From assembly GCF_014635885.1 (NCBI RefSeq), contig NZ_BMDR01000007.1, forward strand, positions 1 to 64,000: 64,000 bases of DNA, written 5' to 3'. Made by a program: the position numbers and the translations under genes. Shown here one piece after another: positions 10,593-19,575 of the stretch. Numbering within the stretch: position 1 is the stretch's first letter; every line of letters begins with the position of its first letter. The notes below the pieces were generated by a model. The model had not been told where the DNA came from. It ran no database searches and worked only from the letters and a program-made list of their open reading frames with translations. The DNA is from Acinetobacter vivianii. Its GTDB lineage: Bacteria; Pseudomonadota; Gammaproteobacteria; Pseudomonadales; Moraxellaceae.

Positions 10593-11585
10593 ATGAAAAT
10601 GTTTACTAAACTTGTTTTAGTTTCTTCAATGGCGATTAGCGCAAATGCAATGGCTATGCAGTCAATGGATGATGCTGCACTAAGCGCTGCAACAGGTCAA
10701 GATGGTCTTAATATCGGTATCGGTATTTCTAAAATCGAAATCGAAAAAGTTTTAATTCATGATAACGATGGTTTAGCGACAACTGCTGGTGGTACGGGTG
10801 AAGCTGGTGCGATCGTCATTAAAGGAAACGGTACTGGCGCTACAGCGACAAATGGTATTGTAATTACAGCGCCAATGAACGCAGCTGGTACAGCGCTAGA
10901 TACTTCTCGTGCTTTAGCATCTCATAACCTTGCTGATTTAGTGATTGATACAGACAAAGGTACGGGTACAAATGGTGCATTCCTGAACGTTGCTGCGGCA
11001 GTTTCTGGTCTAGATATTTACGTGGGTGAAATTGGTGTATCTGGCTCAAATGCTGCAAGCACAACTTCAGTGCGTCGTGGTAATGATGATGCAAACTACA
11101 ATGCAATTTTATCAGGCTTAACTGTTAAAACTGGTTTAACAAGTGCGAATATCCAATTAGGTGCTGCTCCACAAGGTGCAATGATTGTATTGAATACAAC
11201 AATGCAAGGTGGTTTAGAGCTTCAAGATCTTGGTATCGTAGATAGTTCAACTAAACAAGGTACAGGTGATGGTACTACGGGTAACCGTGCTGCTGGTCAA
11301 ATCTACCTTGATAGTATCAAAGTTTCTGATGCATCAGCTGCTGACTTAACTGTCAATGCAAAAGTAAGTGTGGTGGGTAAAGAAGGTACAAATAACGGTT
11401 ATTTACGTATCATTACAGGTTCTGGTGATTCAACTCCAGCAACTGATGTATACATCAAAGGTGTACATTTAGGTAGCAGTGAAGCTAAGTCAATTGGTGA
11501 CGTTGAAGTACAAGGTCTACAAACTTACTACAACAACGGTACAGCAAACGTGAAAGGTTCTATGATCACAATTTCTGGTCACTAA
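10593..11585 (+). CDS. filA: FilA-like secreted surface protein
   Basis: The product is about 330 residues and begins with a Sec signal peptide (MKMFTKLVLVSSMAISANAMA). The mature N-terminus has MQSMDDAALSAATGQDGLNIG, a motif seen in predicted secreted proteins of Acinetobacter and relatives. The rest is rich in Gly, Thr, Ala and Asn, with no cysteine, and suits a beta-rich surface fibre or adhesin subunit. The ATG at 10593 is chosen because GGGAGAG precedes it; an in-frame ATG at 10572 is less well supported. A strong terminator follows, so FilA is probably made in excess over FilB-F. The gene name rests on match to the fil cluster; function is unproven. Confidence 0.8.
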   Translation: MKMFTKLVLVSSMAISANAMAMQSMDDAALSAATGQDGLNIGIGISKIEIEKVLIHDNDGLATTAGGTGEAGAIVIKGNGTGATATNGIVITAPMNAAGTALDTSRALASHNLADLVIDTDKGTGTNGAFLNVAAAVSGLDIYVGEIGVSGSNAASTTSVRRGNDDANYNAILSGLTVKTGLTSANIQLGAAPQGAMIVLNTTMQGGLELQDLGIVDSSTKQGTGDGTTGNRAAGQIYLDSIKVSDASAADLTVNAKVSVVGKEGTNNGYLRIITGSGDSTPATDVYIKGVHLGSSEAKSIGDVEVQGLQTYYNNGTANVKGSMITISGH

Positions 11586-11600
11586 GTTTCCTTCAAAAAA

Positions 11601-11626
11601 AAGCGCACATGGTGCGCTTTTTTTTA
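11601..11626 (+). terminator. Intrinsic terminator after filA
   Basis: AAGCGCAC pairs with GTGCGCTT around a three-base loop, with A and T runs extending the stem. It lies 15 bases after the filA stop and may act as an attenuator between filA and filB-F. Confidence 0.9.
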
Positions 11627-11855
11627 TTTTAAATATCGATAATCAAAGCAAAAAATAAGAAATGTTGTGATGATCACAATAGTTTATTAAAACTTTACTT
11701 AATTCTATTTTTCATTACATTTCGTCAAAAAAAACTAAAAAAAAGCTGTTTTTTTCTATAAAAAAAGGTATCTTCAACAGACAGGGATGTAGTGTTTTTA
11801 AACACTAAAATAAAACGAATAAGGCAAGTTGTGCCATAGTTAGAAAAAGAGACTT

Positions 11856-12689
11856 ATGTTAGAGATCGCTTTAGGCTCAGCATTGATGTATTACTTTACA
11901 ACGCAAGCCTTTGAAATTGAGAAAAAGCCAGAGGGGACTGTTCATTACACAGAAACTCTCGATTCCCGTAATCCTTCATTTACTCGTAATCATCGCGAAG
12001 CCGTGGTGATTAAGCCTGCTGTTGAAGATCAATTCAGGGGAATTGTACGTCAAGCTTACGACTATAGTTGCGGATCTGCAGCCTTAACTACGCTATTAAA
12101 TGGTTATGGTGGTTTGCGCTTGACTGAACAACAGACGATGACCGGTTTGCTTCAATATGGTGAGTATCAACGTATCATCGAGCGTCGTAGTTTCTCCTTG
12201 TTAGATATGAAACGTTTCGTTTCAGCATTGGGGCTAACAAGTGGTGGTTACCGTGGCGAGTTTTCTGATCTAACTGCTTTGAAGCAACCTGCAATTGTTC
12301 CTATTACCTATGCGGGTTTTAAACATTTTGTAGTATATAAAGCATATAAAGATGGAAGAGTTTATGTCGCTGACCCAGCCTTAGGCAATATCAGTTTTGA
12401 CGAGATTCGATTTAAAGAAATCTGGGATAACAATACATTATTTATTGTTGATATACCTCAACAGTACCAAAAGAATTTATTGGCACTTCAAGATTCCGAT
12501 ATGCGTCATGTGGAAGATGCAACTGTAAATCGATATGCGCTTGCTGACATTCAATATCCAACGCAACAGTTTGAGAAACTTGCAGACAAGGGCTCAACAA
12601 TGCGCCGAGTATTGGATACGAACTCTACATCAGATACTTACAATCAACCAATTACGACGTATATGCGCTTATATTACAAGCGGAAATAG
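11856..12689 (+). CDS. filB: C39-type peptidase of the fil cluster (FilB-like)
   Basis: This 277-residue protein has the papain-like C39 (double-glycine) peptidase pattern. The catalytic cysteine sits in QAYDYSCGSAALTTLL near residue 72, the histidine in YAGFKHFVVYKAY, and the aspartate in VYVADPALGNISF. It lacks an ABC transporter, unlike bacteriocin exporters. A short hydrophobic N-terminus (MLEIALGSALMYYFTTQAF) could be a signal or anchor. Stand-alone C39 proteins of this type occur as FapD in Pseudomonas fap operons, next to an outer-membrane exporter, as here. It starts a run of five closely spaced genes. Confidence 0.85.
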   Translation: MLEIALGSALMYYFTTQAFEIEKKPEGTVHYTETLDSRNPSFTRNHREAVVIKPAVEDQFRGIVRQAYDYSCGSAALTTLLNGYGGLRLTEQQTMTGLLQYGEYQRIIERRSFSLLDMKRFVSALGLTSGGYRGEFSDLTALKQPAIVPITYAGFKHFVVYKAYKDGRVYVADPALGNISFDEIRFKEIWDNNTLFIVDIPQQYQKNLLALQDSDMRHVEDATVNRYALADIQYPTQQFEKLADKGSTMRRVLDTNSTSDTYNQPITTYMRLYYKRK

Positions 12690-12733
12690 TTAATAAAAAT
12701 CAGTAAAATTAATGTAATAGGATGCAAAGTAAA

Positions 12734-13876
12734 ATGAATCATACATGGATGAAGATGACTGTGTTGGCGTTGAGTTTAGGCGCAATCACATCAACACTTT
12801 ACGCAGCAGAGGAACAGCAACCTGTAGTTGAATCTACAGCACCTCAAACAGATGAAGCAACAGTTGTAAGCCCTGAGCCGACCAATCCGTCTGTGGAAGA
12901 GACGACGGCGAGTCCCGTTGCTCCAGCGGTTGAAACAAGTCAGGCTGATCAAGCGGCGAGTGCATTGCAGAAAAAAGAAACAGATGCAACTCAAGAAACC
13001 AACCTGCAAGAAGTCTTTACCTCGAATGAGCGTCAGTACTCGCTAATCAAAAAAGGTGTTTTTTCATCTTACTATGATATTGATTACACCTATTATCGTG
13101 ATACTCGTGTCGATGCCTCTATGGAGGATGGAAGCTTAAATAACCTAAGATTTGAAGAAGATGCAAACCATACCTTAACCAATACATTTACGGTGCAGTA
13201 CGGTTTAATGGATAATTTAACCTTATCTGCATCTTTACCTTTAGTAGCAAAAAAAGAATTATTAAAAGATAAAACTGCAGCGGGCTTGGGGGATATCAAC
13301 TTTGGGGCACGTTGGGAACCATTTCCTTTAAAACAAGGGCGCTTACCTTTAGTATTATTTGGTAGTTTATCGACCAAAACGGGCGACAGTCCTTATGAAA
13401 TCGGGATCGATGAACTTTCAACTGGTAAGGGCTATTATTCGGCTGGTGTTGGTGCAAGTACCCGTAAGTACATTGATCCAGTTGTATTATTTAGTTCTGT
13501 ATCTGTCAATTATGGTTTTAAAGAATCTGGCTTAGACCAAGCTCGAGGTCGAAGAACATTAGAGAGTTTTGATCCAGGTGTGAGTGGTGGCTTTGCTTTT
13601 GGTTTTGCCTACTCATTTAACTATGACGTGTCACTGACCATGTCGTATCAACAAAGCTTCAATACAGGCGCAAAATTCTATTTCTCAAATGGTGAGAGTT
13701 ACGAATCTGGGGATCAGAGTAGTGCCATGCTGTCTTTTGCTTTAGGGGTTCGTGTTTCTCCTGAAACGATTGTAAATGGTACGGTTGGTATTGGCTTAAC
13801 TGAAGATGCACCAGATGTGTCACTTGGCCTATCTTTCCCACTTGATATTATAGGTTTTGGCAAAAAAATTCGTTAA
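12734..13876 (+). CDS. filC: Outer-membrane beta-barrel of the fil cluster (FilC-like)
   Basis: The product is about 380 residues. A signal peptide ends near LGAITSTLYAA. A Pro/Glu/Thr-rich low-complexity linker runs to about residue 75, followed by a short helix (ASALQKKETDATQE). The rest is alternating aromatic/polar beta strands such as FSSYYDIDYTYYRDTRVD and ending in a hydrophobic strand, as in transporter barrels. A plug or linker before the barrel recalls the FapF exporter. The start is uncertain: ATG 12722 touches the AGG sequence, so ATG 12734 fits better. It lies 44 bases after filB. Confidence 0.75.
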   Translation: MNHTWMKMTVLALSLGAITSTLYAAEEQQPVVESTAPQTDEATVVSPEPTNPSVEETTASPVAPAVETSQADQAASALQKKETDATQETNLQEVFTSNERQYSLIKKGVFSSYYDIDYTYYRDTRVDASMEDGSLNNLRFEEDANHTLTNTFTVQYGLMDNLTLSASLPLVAKKELLKDKTAAGLGDINFGARWEPFPLKQGRLPLVLFGSLSTKTGDSPYEIGIDELSTGKGYYSAGVGASTRKYIDPVVLFSSVSVNYGFKESGLDQARGRRTLESFDPGVSGGFAFGFAYSFNYDVSLTMSYQQSFNTGAKFYFSNGESYESGDQSSAMLSFALGVRVSPETIVNGTVGIGLTEDAPDVSLGLSFPLDIIGFGKKIR

Positions 13877-13885
13877 GGAGATGTA

Positions 13886-15553
13886 ATGGTGAAAAACCTT
13901 AAATTATGTCCTTTAACGATAGCCGTATTTTTTGCTGGTTTATCTACTGTTGCCAATGCACAGTTAGGACAAGACTTATCTGTAGACTTAAGATCGCTTG
14001 CTTTAGGGAATGCTGTAACAGCAGACCCACCAGGCATTAGTGCTGTGCATTTTAACCCAGCAGCACTTGCGAAATTAGAGGGTTTACAAACTGATGTACA
14101 AGGGATTTTGGCAAATTTTGCCATTAAACGTGATTATTCGGCACCTGCTGGTTACAACGTTTTTGGTTACTCGGATGATCCATTGGTTTGTAATGATGGC
14201 CCCGAAATTGATTCTAATATCTGTACAGACTTTAAAGGTACAGTGCACGGGGATGTAGAATATGCCAGTATTTACGTTCCGATTCTCAAGAAAATTGTTG
14301 ATTTGGGGCCTAACTCCCCATTAGTCGCACCAACTGCTGGTATTTCATATAAGCCGCCTGGTTCAAAAGTGACTTATGCAACTGCGGTTTATGCACCTTT
14401 AGTGGCTGGTTTTGGTGCAGAAGATGGCAACCCGAGTAACTATATGGGGCAACAGGTTGCCTTAGAGCGTATTACTTATTTATCGCCGTCTTTTGGTTAT
14501 CAGGTGAATGATCATTTATCACTCGGTGCTTCATTCGGCATGTCCTATCAGGCAATTGCCCTAAAAACGGATTTACGTTTCCCGAATGAAATGATCGGTG
14601 TATTACGTATGGTCGATGAGGTCGTTTGTCGGCCATTTAAAGACAACGGCGATATCATTACCGATTTATTGTTATTCGGTATTTGTAATGCTAAAGAAGG
14701 AATGAACCCGTTTAATAAAATGGGTGCCATGGACGTTTCCTTAGAACAGTCCTTAAGTCCAAGCTATAACTTGGGCCTACTTTGGGAGCCAACTGATGAC
14801 TTTAGCTTTGGTATGGTGTATCAAAGTGAAGCCAAAATGCGCTTAAAAGGTAAATATCTAATTGATAATGCAGTAGCGCCACAACAGTTGGTTGCTGGAT
14901 TAAACTCTTCTGCAACAGGACAAATCCTTGCTGCGATTCTGGGCCTACCTGGCTATGTTCCAGATGTGGAATCTGGTCTGGTTGCGATGGATTTCAAATA
15001 TCCTCAGCACTTTAAAGCAGGGATTAAATATAAAATATTCCCAGACTTGCAAATGAATTTTGACGTAGGCTGGACCGACTTCTCGGCTTGGGACAAATTT
15101 AGATTTGAATTTGACCGACAAATTTCATTACTTAAAGTTGCCAAACTACTTTCCAACGATGTGACAGACCGTTCCTTAGCTTTACCATTACGCTTCCAGT
15201 CTTCTTGGCGTTGGGGCATAGGTTTTGAATATTCTGCGACAGATCGTTTGAAATTACGGATGGGATATGAACCTCGTACAAGTTCTATTCCAGATGACAA
15301 ACGAAATACCATGGTACCGATTAATAATGCACAGCTATTTGGTCTAGGTATTGGTTATCGTTTTGATCAGGACACAGATCTGGATTTGTCCTTAGGTTTC
15401 TTGCGTAGCCGTGATGATATTCCAGCTAACACCAGTAGTTTATCGAATCAGACAGGGGTGGGTAATATCTTATTAAACCCTTATGCAGGCCTAAATGTAA
15501 AAACAAATACCAAAGTCACCTTACTTGGCATTAACTACAGAACAAAATGGTAA
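13886..15553 (+). CDS. filD: OmpP1/FadL-family outer-membrane protein (FilD-like)
   Basis: This 555-residue protein resembles the FadL/TodX/OmpP1 family of 14-stranded outer-membrane channels for hydrophobic compounds. It has a signal peptide (MVKNLKLCPLTIAVFFAGLSTVANA), the early segment LRSLALGNAVTADPPGISAVHFNPAAL typical of the FadL N-terminal hatch, and many aromatic-rich strands with a terminal GINYRTKW. AAGGAG lies directly upstream of its ATG. It is nine bases from filC and overlaps filE, so it is in the same operon. Whether it carries lipids or serves surface assembly is unknown. Confidence 0.82.
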   Translation: MVKNLKLCPLTIAVFFAGLSTVANAQLGQDLSVDLRSLALGNAVTADPPGISAVHFNPAALAKLEGLQTDVQGILANFAIKRDYSAPAGYNVFGYSDDPLVCNDGPEIDSNICTDFKGTVHGDVEYASIYVPILKKIVDLGPNSPLVAPTAGISYKPPGSKVTYATAVYAPLVAGFGAEDGNPSNYMGQQVALERITYLSPSFGYQVNDHLSLGASFGMSYQAIALKTDLRFPNEMIGVLRMVDEVVCRPFKDNGDIITDLLLFGICNAKEGMNPFNKMGAMDVSLEQSLSPSYNLGLLWEPTDDFSFGMVYQSEAKMRLKGKYLIDNAVAPQQLVAGLNSSATGQILAAILGLPGYVPDVESGLVAMDFKYPQHFKAGIKYKIFPDLQMNFDVGWTDFSAWDKFRFEFDRQISLLKVAKLLSNDVTDRSLALPLRFQSSWRWGIGFEYSATDRLKLRMGYEPRTSSIPDDKRNTMVPINNAQLFGLGIGYRFDQDTDLDLSLGFLRSRDDIPANTSSLSNQTGVGNILLNPYAGLNVKTNTKVTLLGINYRTKW

Positions 15554-16818
15554 TGTATAAAATGATTAAACAGCCTCTGCTCGTGACCTTGTTCGTTGCT
15601 TTGTCAAGCGGGGGAGCTGTGTATGCAGAAGAGGGTTTCTATACAATCATTGGCCCAGATGGTCGGCCAATGATTATTCCTCAGAAAAAACAATCTCAGC
15701 CTGTAAAAACGATACCAGTTCAGCAAAAGCAAGAAAAAGTCACACAGGTTGAGAAAGTAGAAACAGTTGTGGTGGACAAAAAGCAGCAAGATAAAGTGGC
15801 TGTGTCTTCAAAGCCAGCTGCTGTAATGGTCGTGCCTAAAGAATCTTCAATACAAAAACAAAATACCGATGCAAGTGTTTCCCATCCTCCTGTCATTGTA
15901 CCTGAACCATCCAAGCAAGTGAAAAAAATAGTTGAGGTTAAAAAGGAGCAACCACAGCCACCTGTGGCAGAAACAGCACGACCAACAGTGACGTCATCAC
16001 AAAAATCTCACCCCGTTCATATTGAGCCTACTATTTCGGCTAAACCATCTTTAACATCAGAAAAGCCGAATAAGAAAGAAGTCGTGGTACCAAGTCAACA
16101 ATCTAGTGATGCTGTGAATGTTGAGAGCTCTACATCAGCGCCGCTTTCTAAAATTGATGGAGTAGAATACGTAAATAATGAATATTTAGAAGATCAAGAG
16201 TTTAATCTCGATGGCAAAAAACGTTTTTATACAATGCCTGATGGAACTGGACGTATGGAAACAATTGAGCGTAAAAAAGGTGTAAACCAGTCGATGCTCA
16301 ATAGATTGCTGAATCGAAATCCTAAGCCTGAAGAACCGATCGTTTTATCGAGTACTTATATACGTTTATCTGCTGAGGACTTGGCGGCAACTTTTGAAAA
16401 TGATCGTTGTTTCTTAAAGGATTATAAGAAATCAATTAAGACTTTAACGCCTAAAAAAGAAGTTGGTGTCTGGCCGAGAAAGCCCTTAAAAGAAAAGTTT
16501 GAGTATGAAGTGGTCAAGCTAGATCATTCCGTAGAATATATGCAAATTGCTTCTTACGCCTCAAGTAATGAAAAGCCTGTTTATTATTGGCCGTTGGTCG
16601 TCTTTTTAGATGAAAAAGGCTGTGCACAGGAGGCCGTAAGTGGTTTTAAAAATAACTCGCTGAACACAACATTGCTGCAACATTCAGCGATTCAAGGCGT
16701 GATAAAAATTCCACCAAAAGCTGAATATATGATGATGACGCCACTCGCTTCTGCAATTGATGTGCCTGAAAGCGAATTATCAAATCAAGGCCAGATAAGG
16801 ATCTCTGCTTTAAAGTAA
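15553..16818 (+). CDS. filE: FilE-like periplasmic or secreted protein
   Basis: The product is about 421 residues, with a signal peptide (IKQPLLVTLFVALSSGGAVYA), the segment EEGFYTIIGPDGRPMIIPQKK, and a long Lys/Val/Pro/Glu-rich low-complexity stretch (about residues 40-185) that could span the periplasm or cell wall. The C-terminal half looks folded. The ATG overlaps the filD stop codon (TAATG), so translation is probably coupled; ATG 15562 is an alternative start. No enzyme motif is visible. The name is based on the conserved cluster order. Confidence 0.72.
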   Translation: MYKMIKQPLLVTLFVALSSGGAVYAEEGFYTIIGPDGRPMIIPQKKQSQPVKTIPVQQKQEKVTQVEKVETVVVDKKQQDKVAVSSKPAAVMVVPKESSIQKQNTDASVSHPPVIVPEPSKQVKKIVEVKKEQPQPPVAETARPTVTSSQKSHPVHIEPTISAKPSLTSEKPNKKEVVVPSQQSSDAVNVESSTSAPLSKIDGVEYVNNEYLEDQEFNLDGKKRFYTMPDGTGRMETIERKKGVNQSMLNRLLNRNPKPEEPIVLSSTYIRLSAEDLAATFENDRCFLKDYKKSIKTLTPKKEVGVWPRKPLKEKFEYEVVKLDHSVEYMQIASYASSNEKPVYYWPLVVFLDEKGCAQEAVSGFKNNSLNTTLLQHSAIQGVIKIPPKAEYMMMTPLASAIDVPESELSNQGQIRISALK

Positions 16819-16839
16819 GCATTAACAGGATTGAAATGT

Positions 16840-18852
16840 ATGAATAAGAAAATATTATTACCTTTTGCAGTATCTACGCTTGCACTAATGTTATATGGTT
16901 GTGGTGGTGAAAGTGCCAAGATTAATGAAGATCCAACCAAAGGTGTTGAAGGTGTCACTTCAAATACCAGTTGTAATGTGAAAGAAGATACATGCTTACA
17001 GTTTGTACTGGATTATCCGATCGCAGGGCTTAATTTCGATTGTAGCTCAGATAAATTCAATCATTTTTCAACAAAAATGGAAGGCAATCTTGCTACGGGT
17101 GCTTGTAAGTTGGGAGATACGATTACTTTCTATCTTCAAGGTGAGACCAGCGCCCGCAAAATTAATTTAGGTTCAGTGCAATTAGATAAGATTACCAAAC
17201 TTAAAACAGCCGCTTATTCCCGTATTCGTATCATTGATTTAGCAATGGGGCTAACTGGAAAAACGCCCGCAAGTGTAAGTGAAGATGACGAAACTATACG
17301 CGTGGCAATGGCGCTTATTAAAATTCTTCAGAGTCAGGGTGTTGCTGACAAACGTAATGTGATTGGTGATATTCAGCAAATTGAATTCACAAAGGAAAAG
17401 AAAAATACGCTTGCGGAAATATCTCAGGATGTTGGTGTAAATGAACTCAGTAGCGGGGCATATGCAGAGATTCTGAAACCTTGGCTGGATGTGAGTGAAA
17501 TTACGGATGAACAAGCCTTTGCTCTGGTTACTCAATTACTGAATTTAAGTCAGGTTGGGGTATGGTATGCGGAGTTACCTCTATTTAAGGCGGGAAGTAA
17601 TGGTGCTGTCATCGAAACGCCAAATGAAGGAAGTGGCGTATTCCCAGATGGTCTGTTTGGATGTAACAGAGACCTTTATACAGACTGTCTGAATGCTACA
17701 GATGGAAAAGGCGCGAACTTACGCCATTTAATGGGGCGGTTTGAGTTACTTACAGATCGTCAAGGTTATATTCTTGGCTATGGTCAACAATGGCGAGGCA
17801 ACCCGATTATCACCAATAATGTCGTCGCTCCACCACTTGCATTAATTGGAAGCGCTAAACCAGAGAAAATGCAGGTTCAGGCACAAAAAAACTGGTTTAA
17901 TGTAATTAATCAAGAGATTAACCCTGAACAGCCTTTGCGTTTTATGTTGAATAATAATGCCTCTGAGGACTTATTAATCACACAAGGTAAATTGATTAAT
18001 GGAACCAATATCGCGAGTACAGAAGCTGTTTATCGTCAACTCACCAAAGCGAAGAGTACAGATCCCTTTACTAATGCGAAAGATCTGGGTTTATGGCAGC
18101 AAAAGATTGATGGGTTAACATATAAGGGTGTAACCGATATCTTTAAATTTAACTCGGCAAGTTACCTGGCAAAAGATGTGTTTACGACAGAAGCCAACGT
18201 TCAACCTCAACAACGTTACGCATTTCCGCTCTATGCAACCCTGACGTTTAGATTTCAGGATGCCAGCATTGCTCCTGTAGATTTGGGTATTCTGATTGAT
18301 GAACGTGGTGATATCCGAACCGATATCAAAAAAGATGCAACCGCAACAGATATGTCAGGTAATTGTGCTAAAGCTGAACCACAGGCAGATGGTACATATT
18401 TAGATGAGTTTGGTGTAACACAATATCGAATTGGTACAACGGGTGGTGCAAACTCTTCAAGTAATGACAAATCCGTAACTGTTCGTATGATTTTCTCAAA
18501 TCCGAAATTTGGCGTACTTGAGGGGATTTTACTTGGTTTAAACTTTACATCTCTAAATAACAAACAAAATATTAGTGGTGCAAAAATCAATGTGTATAAC
18601 TTGTTGAATGGCGAAGCAAATGGAATTAACTTGACCAACTTCTCTGATAAAACAGTTTCATGGTTGAATACGCATGCAGTTTATCTGACGTCTTATATCA
18701 CCATCTATGATCATAAAGACACAGATAAGAGTAAATTGATCGCACCAACAGATGCAGAGCGTGCCATCGCTAAGCGTTATACGGGTACCGCAAGTATTAA
18801 GGTTGCAGATCAAAAAATTCCAGCGTGTAACTCCATCAAGATAAAATCTTGA
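16840..18852 (+). CDS. filF: FilF-like lipoprotein
   Basis: This is a 670-residue predicted lipoprotein, with a signal peptide ending in the lipobox LYGC. ACAGGA lies nine bases before the chosen ATG; an upstream TTG at 16831 would add CM-type residues and is unlikely. The mature protein has no recognised enzyme motif and contains an internal repeated paired-Cys region near its start (SNTSCNVKEDTCLQF). The name follows the last gene of the Acinetobacter fil cluster, where FilF has been described as a putative pilus assembly protein; the mechanism is unknown. A terminator ends the operon. Confidence 0.75.
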   Translation: MNKKILLPFAVSTLALMLYGCGGESAKINEDPTKGVEGVTSNTSCNVKEDTCLQFVLDYPIAGLNFDCSSDKFNHFSTKMEGNLATGACKLGDTITFYLQGETSARKINLGSVQLDKITKLKTAAYSRIRIIDLAMGLTGKTPASVSEDDETIRVAMALIKILQSQGVADKRNVIGDIQQIEFTKEKKNTLAEISQDVGVNELSSGAYAEILKPWLDVSEITDEQAFALVTQLLNLSQVGVWYAELPLFKAGSNGAVIETPNEGSGVFPDGLFGCNRDLYTDCLNATDGKGANLRHLMGRFELLTDRQGYILGYGQQWRGNPIITNNVVAPPLALIGSAKPEKMQVQAQKNWFNVINQEINPEQPLRFMLNNNASEDLLITQGKLINGTNIASTEAVYRQLTKAKSTDPFTNAKDLGLWQQKIDGLTYKGVTDIFKFNSASYLAKDVFTTEANVQPQQRYAFPLYATLTFRFQDASIAPVDLGILIDERGDIRTDIKKDATATDMSGNCAKAEPQADGTYLDEFGVTQYRIGTTGGANSSSNDKSVTVRMIFSNPKFGVLEGILLGLNFTSLNNKQNISGAKINVYNLLNGEANGINLTNFSDKTVSWLNTHAVYLTSYITIYDHKDTDKSKLIAPTDAERAIAKRYTGTASIKVADQKIPACNSIKIKS

Positions 18853-18865
18853 TTGGCAGCAAAAT

Positions 18866-18896
18866 AAAAAAGACCGCATTTATGCGGTCTTTTTTA
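18866..18896. terminator. Bidirectional terminator between filF and a Nudix gene
   Basis: AAAAAGACCGCAT pairs with TGCGGTCTTTTT around a three-base loop, with A and T runs on both sides. It can serve the convergent filF and Nudix transcripts. Confidence 0.9.
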
Positions 18897-18897
18897 T

Positions 18898-19446
18898 TTA
18901 TCCTGTATGGTCCAGACGTGTACCGAGCGTTTCTAAATGTGTTGGAAATTGTCCACTTTTACGGTCAGCAAAATAATGTCGTAAGGTTTGTTCTACACTT
19001 GGGAAAGCCAGTTCTTTCCATGGAATTTCATGTTCTTCAAATAAGCGGCATTCGATACTTTCTTCACCTGCACCGAACTGTCCTTGTTTTAATAAGGCCT
19101 TAAAGAGTACGTAGATCTGTCCGATACGCGGGATATTGTACATGCAATAGAGTTGTTCGATTTCAACTTCGGCTTCAGCTTCTTCTCTGGTTTCGCGTGC
19201 TGCACCTTGTTCCATGGTTTCAAATAATTCCATATAACCCGCAGGTAAAGTCCAGAGACCATAACGTGGTTCAATGGCTCGACGGCACAGTAAAACTTTA
19301 TCGTCCCATAGGGCTAATGCACCGCAAATGACTTTGGGATTTTCATAATGGATGTTGCCACAATGTGTGCAGACCAATCGTGATTTATGATCACCAAGTG
19401 GAATTTTTGCTTCAGTTTGATGTCCACACGCAACGCAAAAGCTCAT
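18898..19446 (-). CDS. Nudix hydrolase with N-terminal zinc ribbon
   Basis: This soluble protein of about 182 residues starts with a zinc ribbon (CVAC and CTHC pairs), then a Nudix domain. The Nudix box is GYMELFETMEQGAARETREE, matching G-x5-E-x7-R-E-x2-E-E with Ala in place of the usual last Gly. Nudix enzymes cleave nucleoside diphosphates linked to another group; the zinc ribbon is shared with NADH pyrophosphatase NudC-like proteins, but the NudC SQPWPFPxS motif is absent, so the substrate is open. In-frame ATG codons at 19455 and 19446 are both possible starts, neither with a clear Shine-Dalgarno. Confidence 0.85.
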   Translation of the reverse strand: MSFCVACGHQTEAKIPLGDHKSRLVCTHCGNIHYENPKVICGALALWDDKVLLCRRAIEPRYGLWTLPAGYMELFETMEQGAARETREEAEAEVEIEQLYCMYNIPRIGQIYVLFKALLKQGQFGAGEESIECRLFEEHEIPWKELAFPSVEQTLRHYFADRKSGQFPTHLETLGTRLDHTG

Positions 19447-19575
19447 AGTTATCATCAGCCGTAGAGATAACTCAGCATAACTGAATTTTTATGACTTCGC
19501 ATCATGATCTATGATTGCAGCTAAAAATTCGGCTATGATGCTGATTAAGGAAAATGAGAACAAGAGATAATTGAG

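Noticed and set aside
18255..18638. 127-codon minus-strand open frame inside filF
   Set aside because: Contained in filF, with no Shine-Dalgarno and no recognised domain; treated as a shadow.
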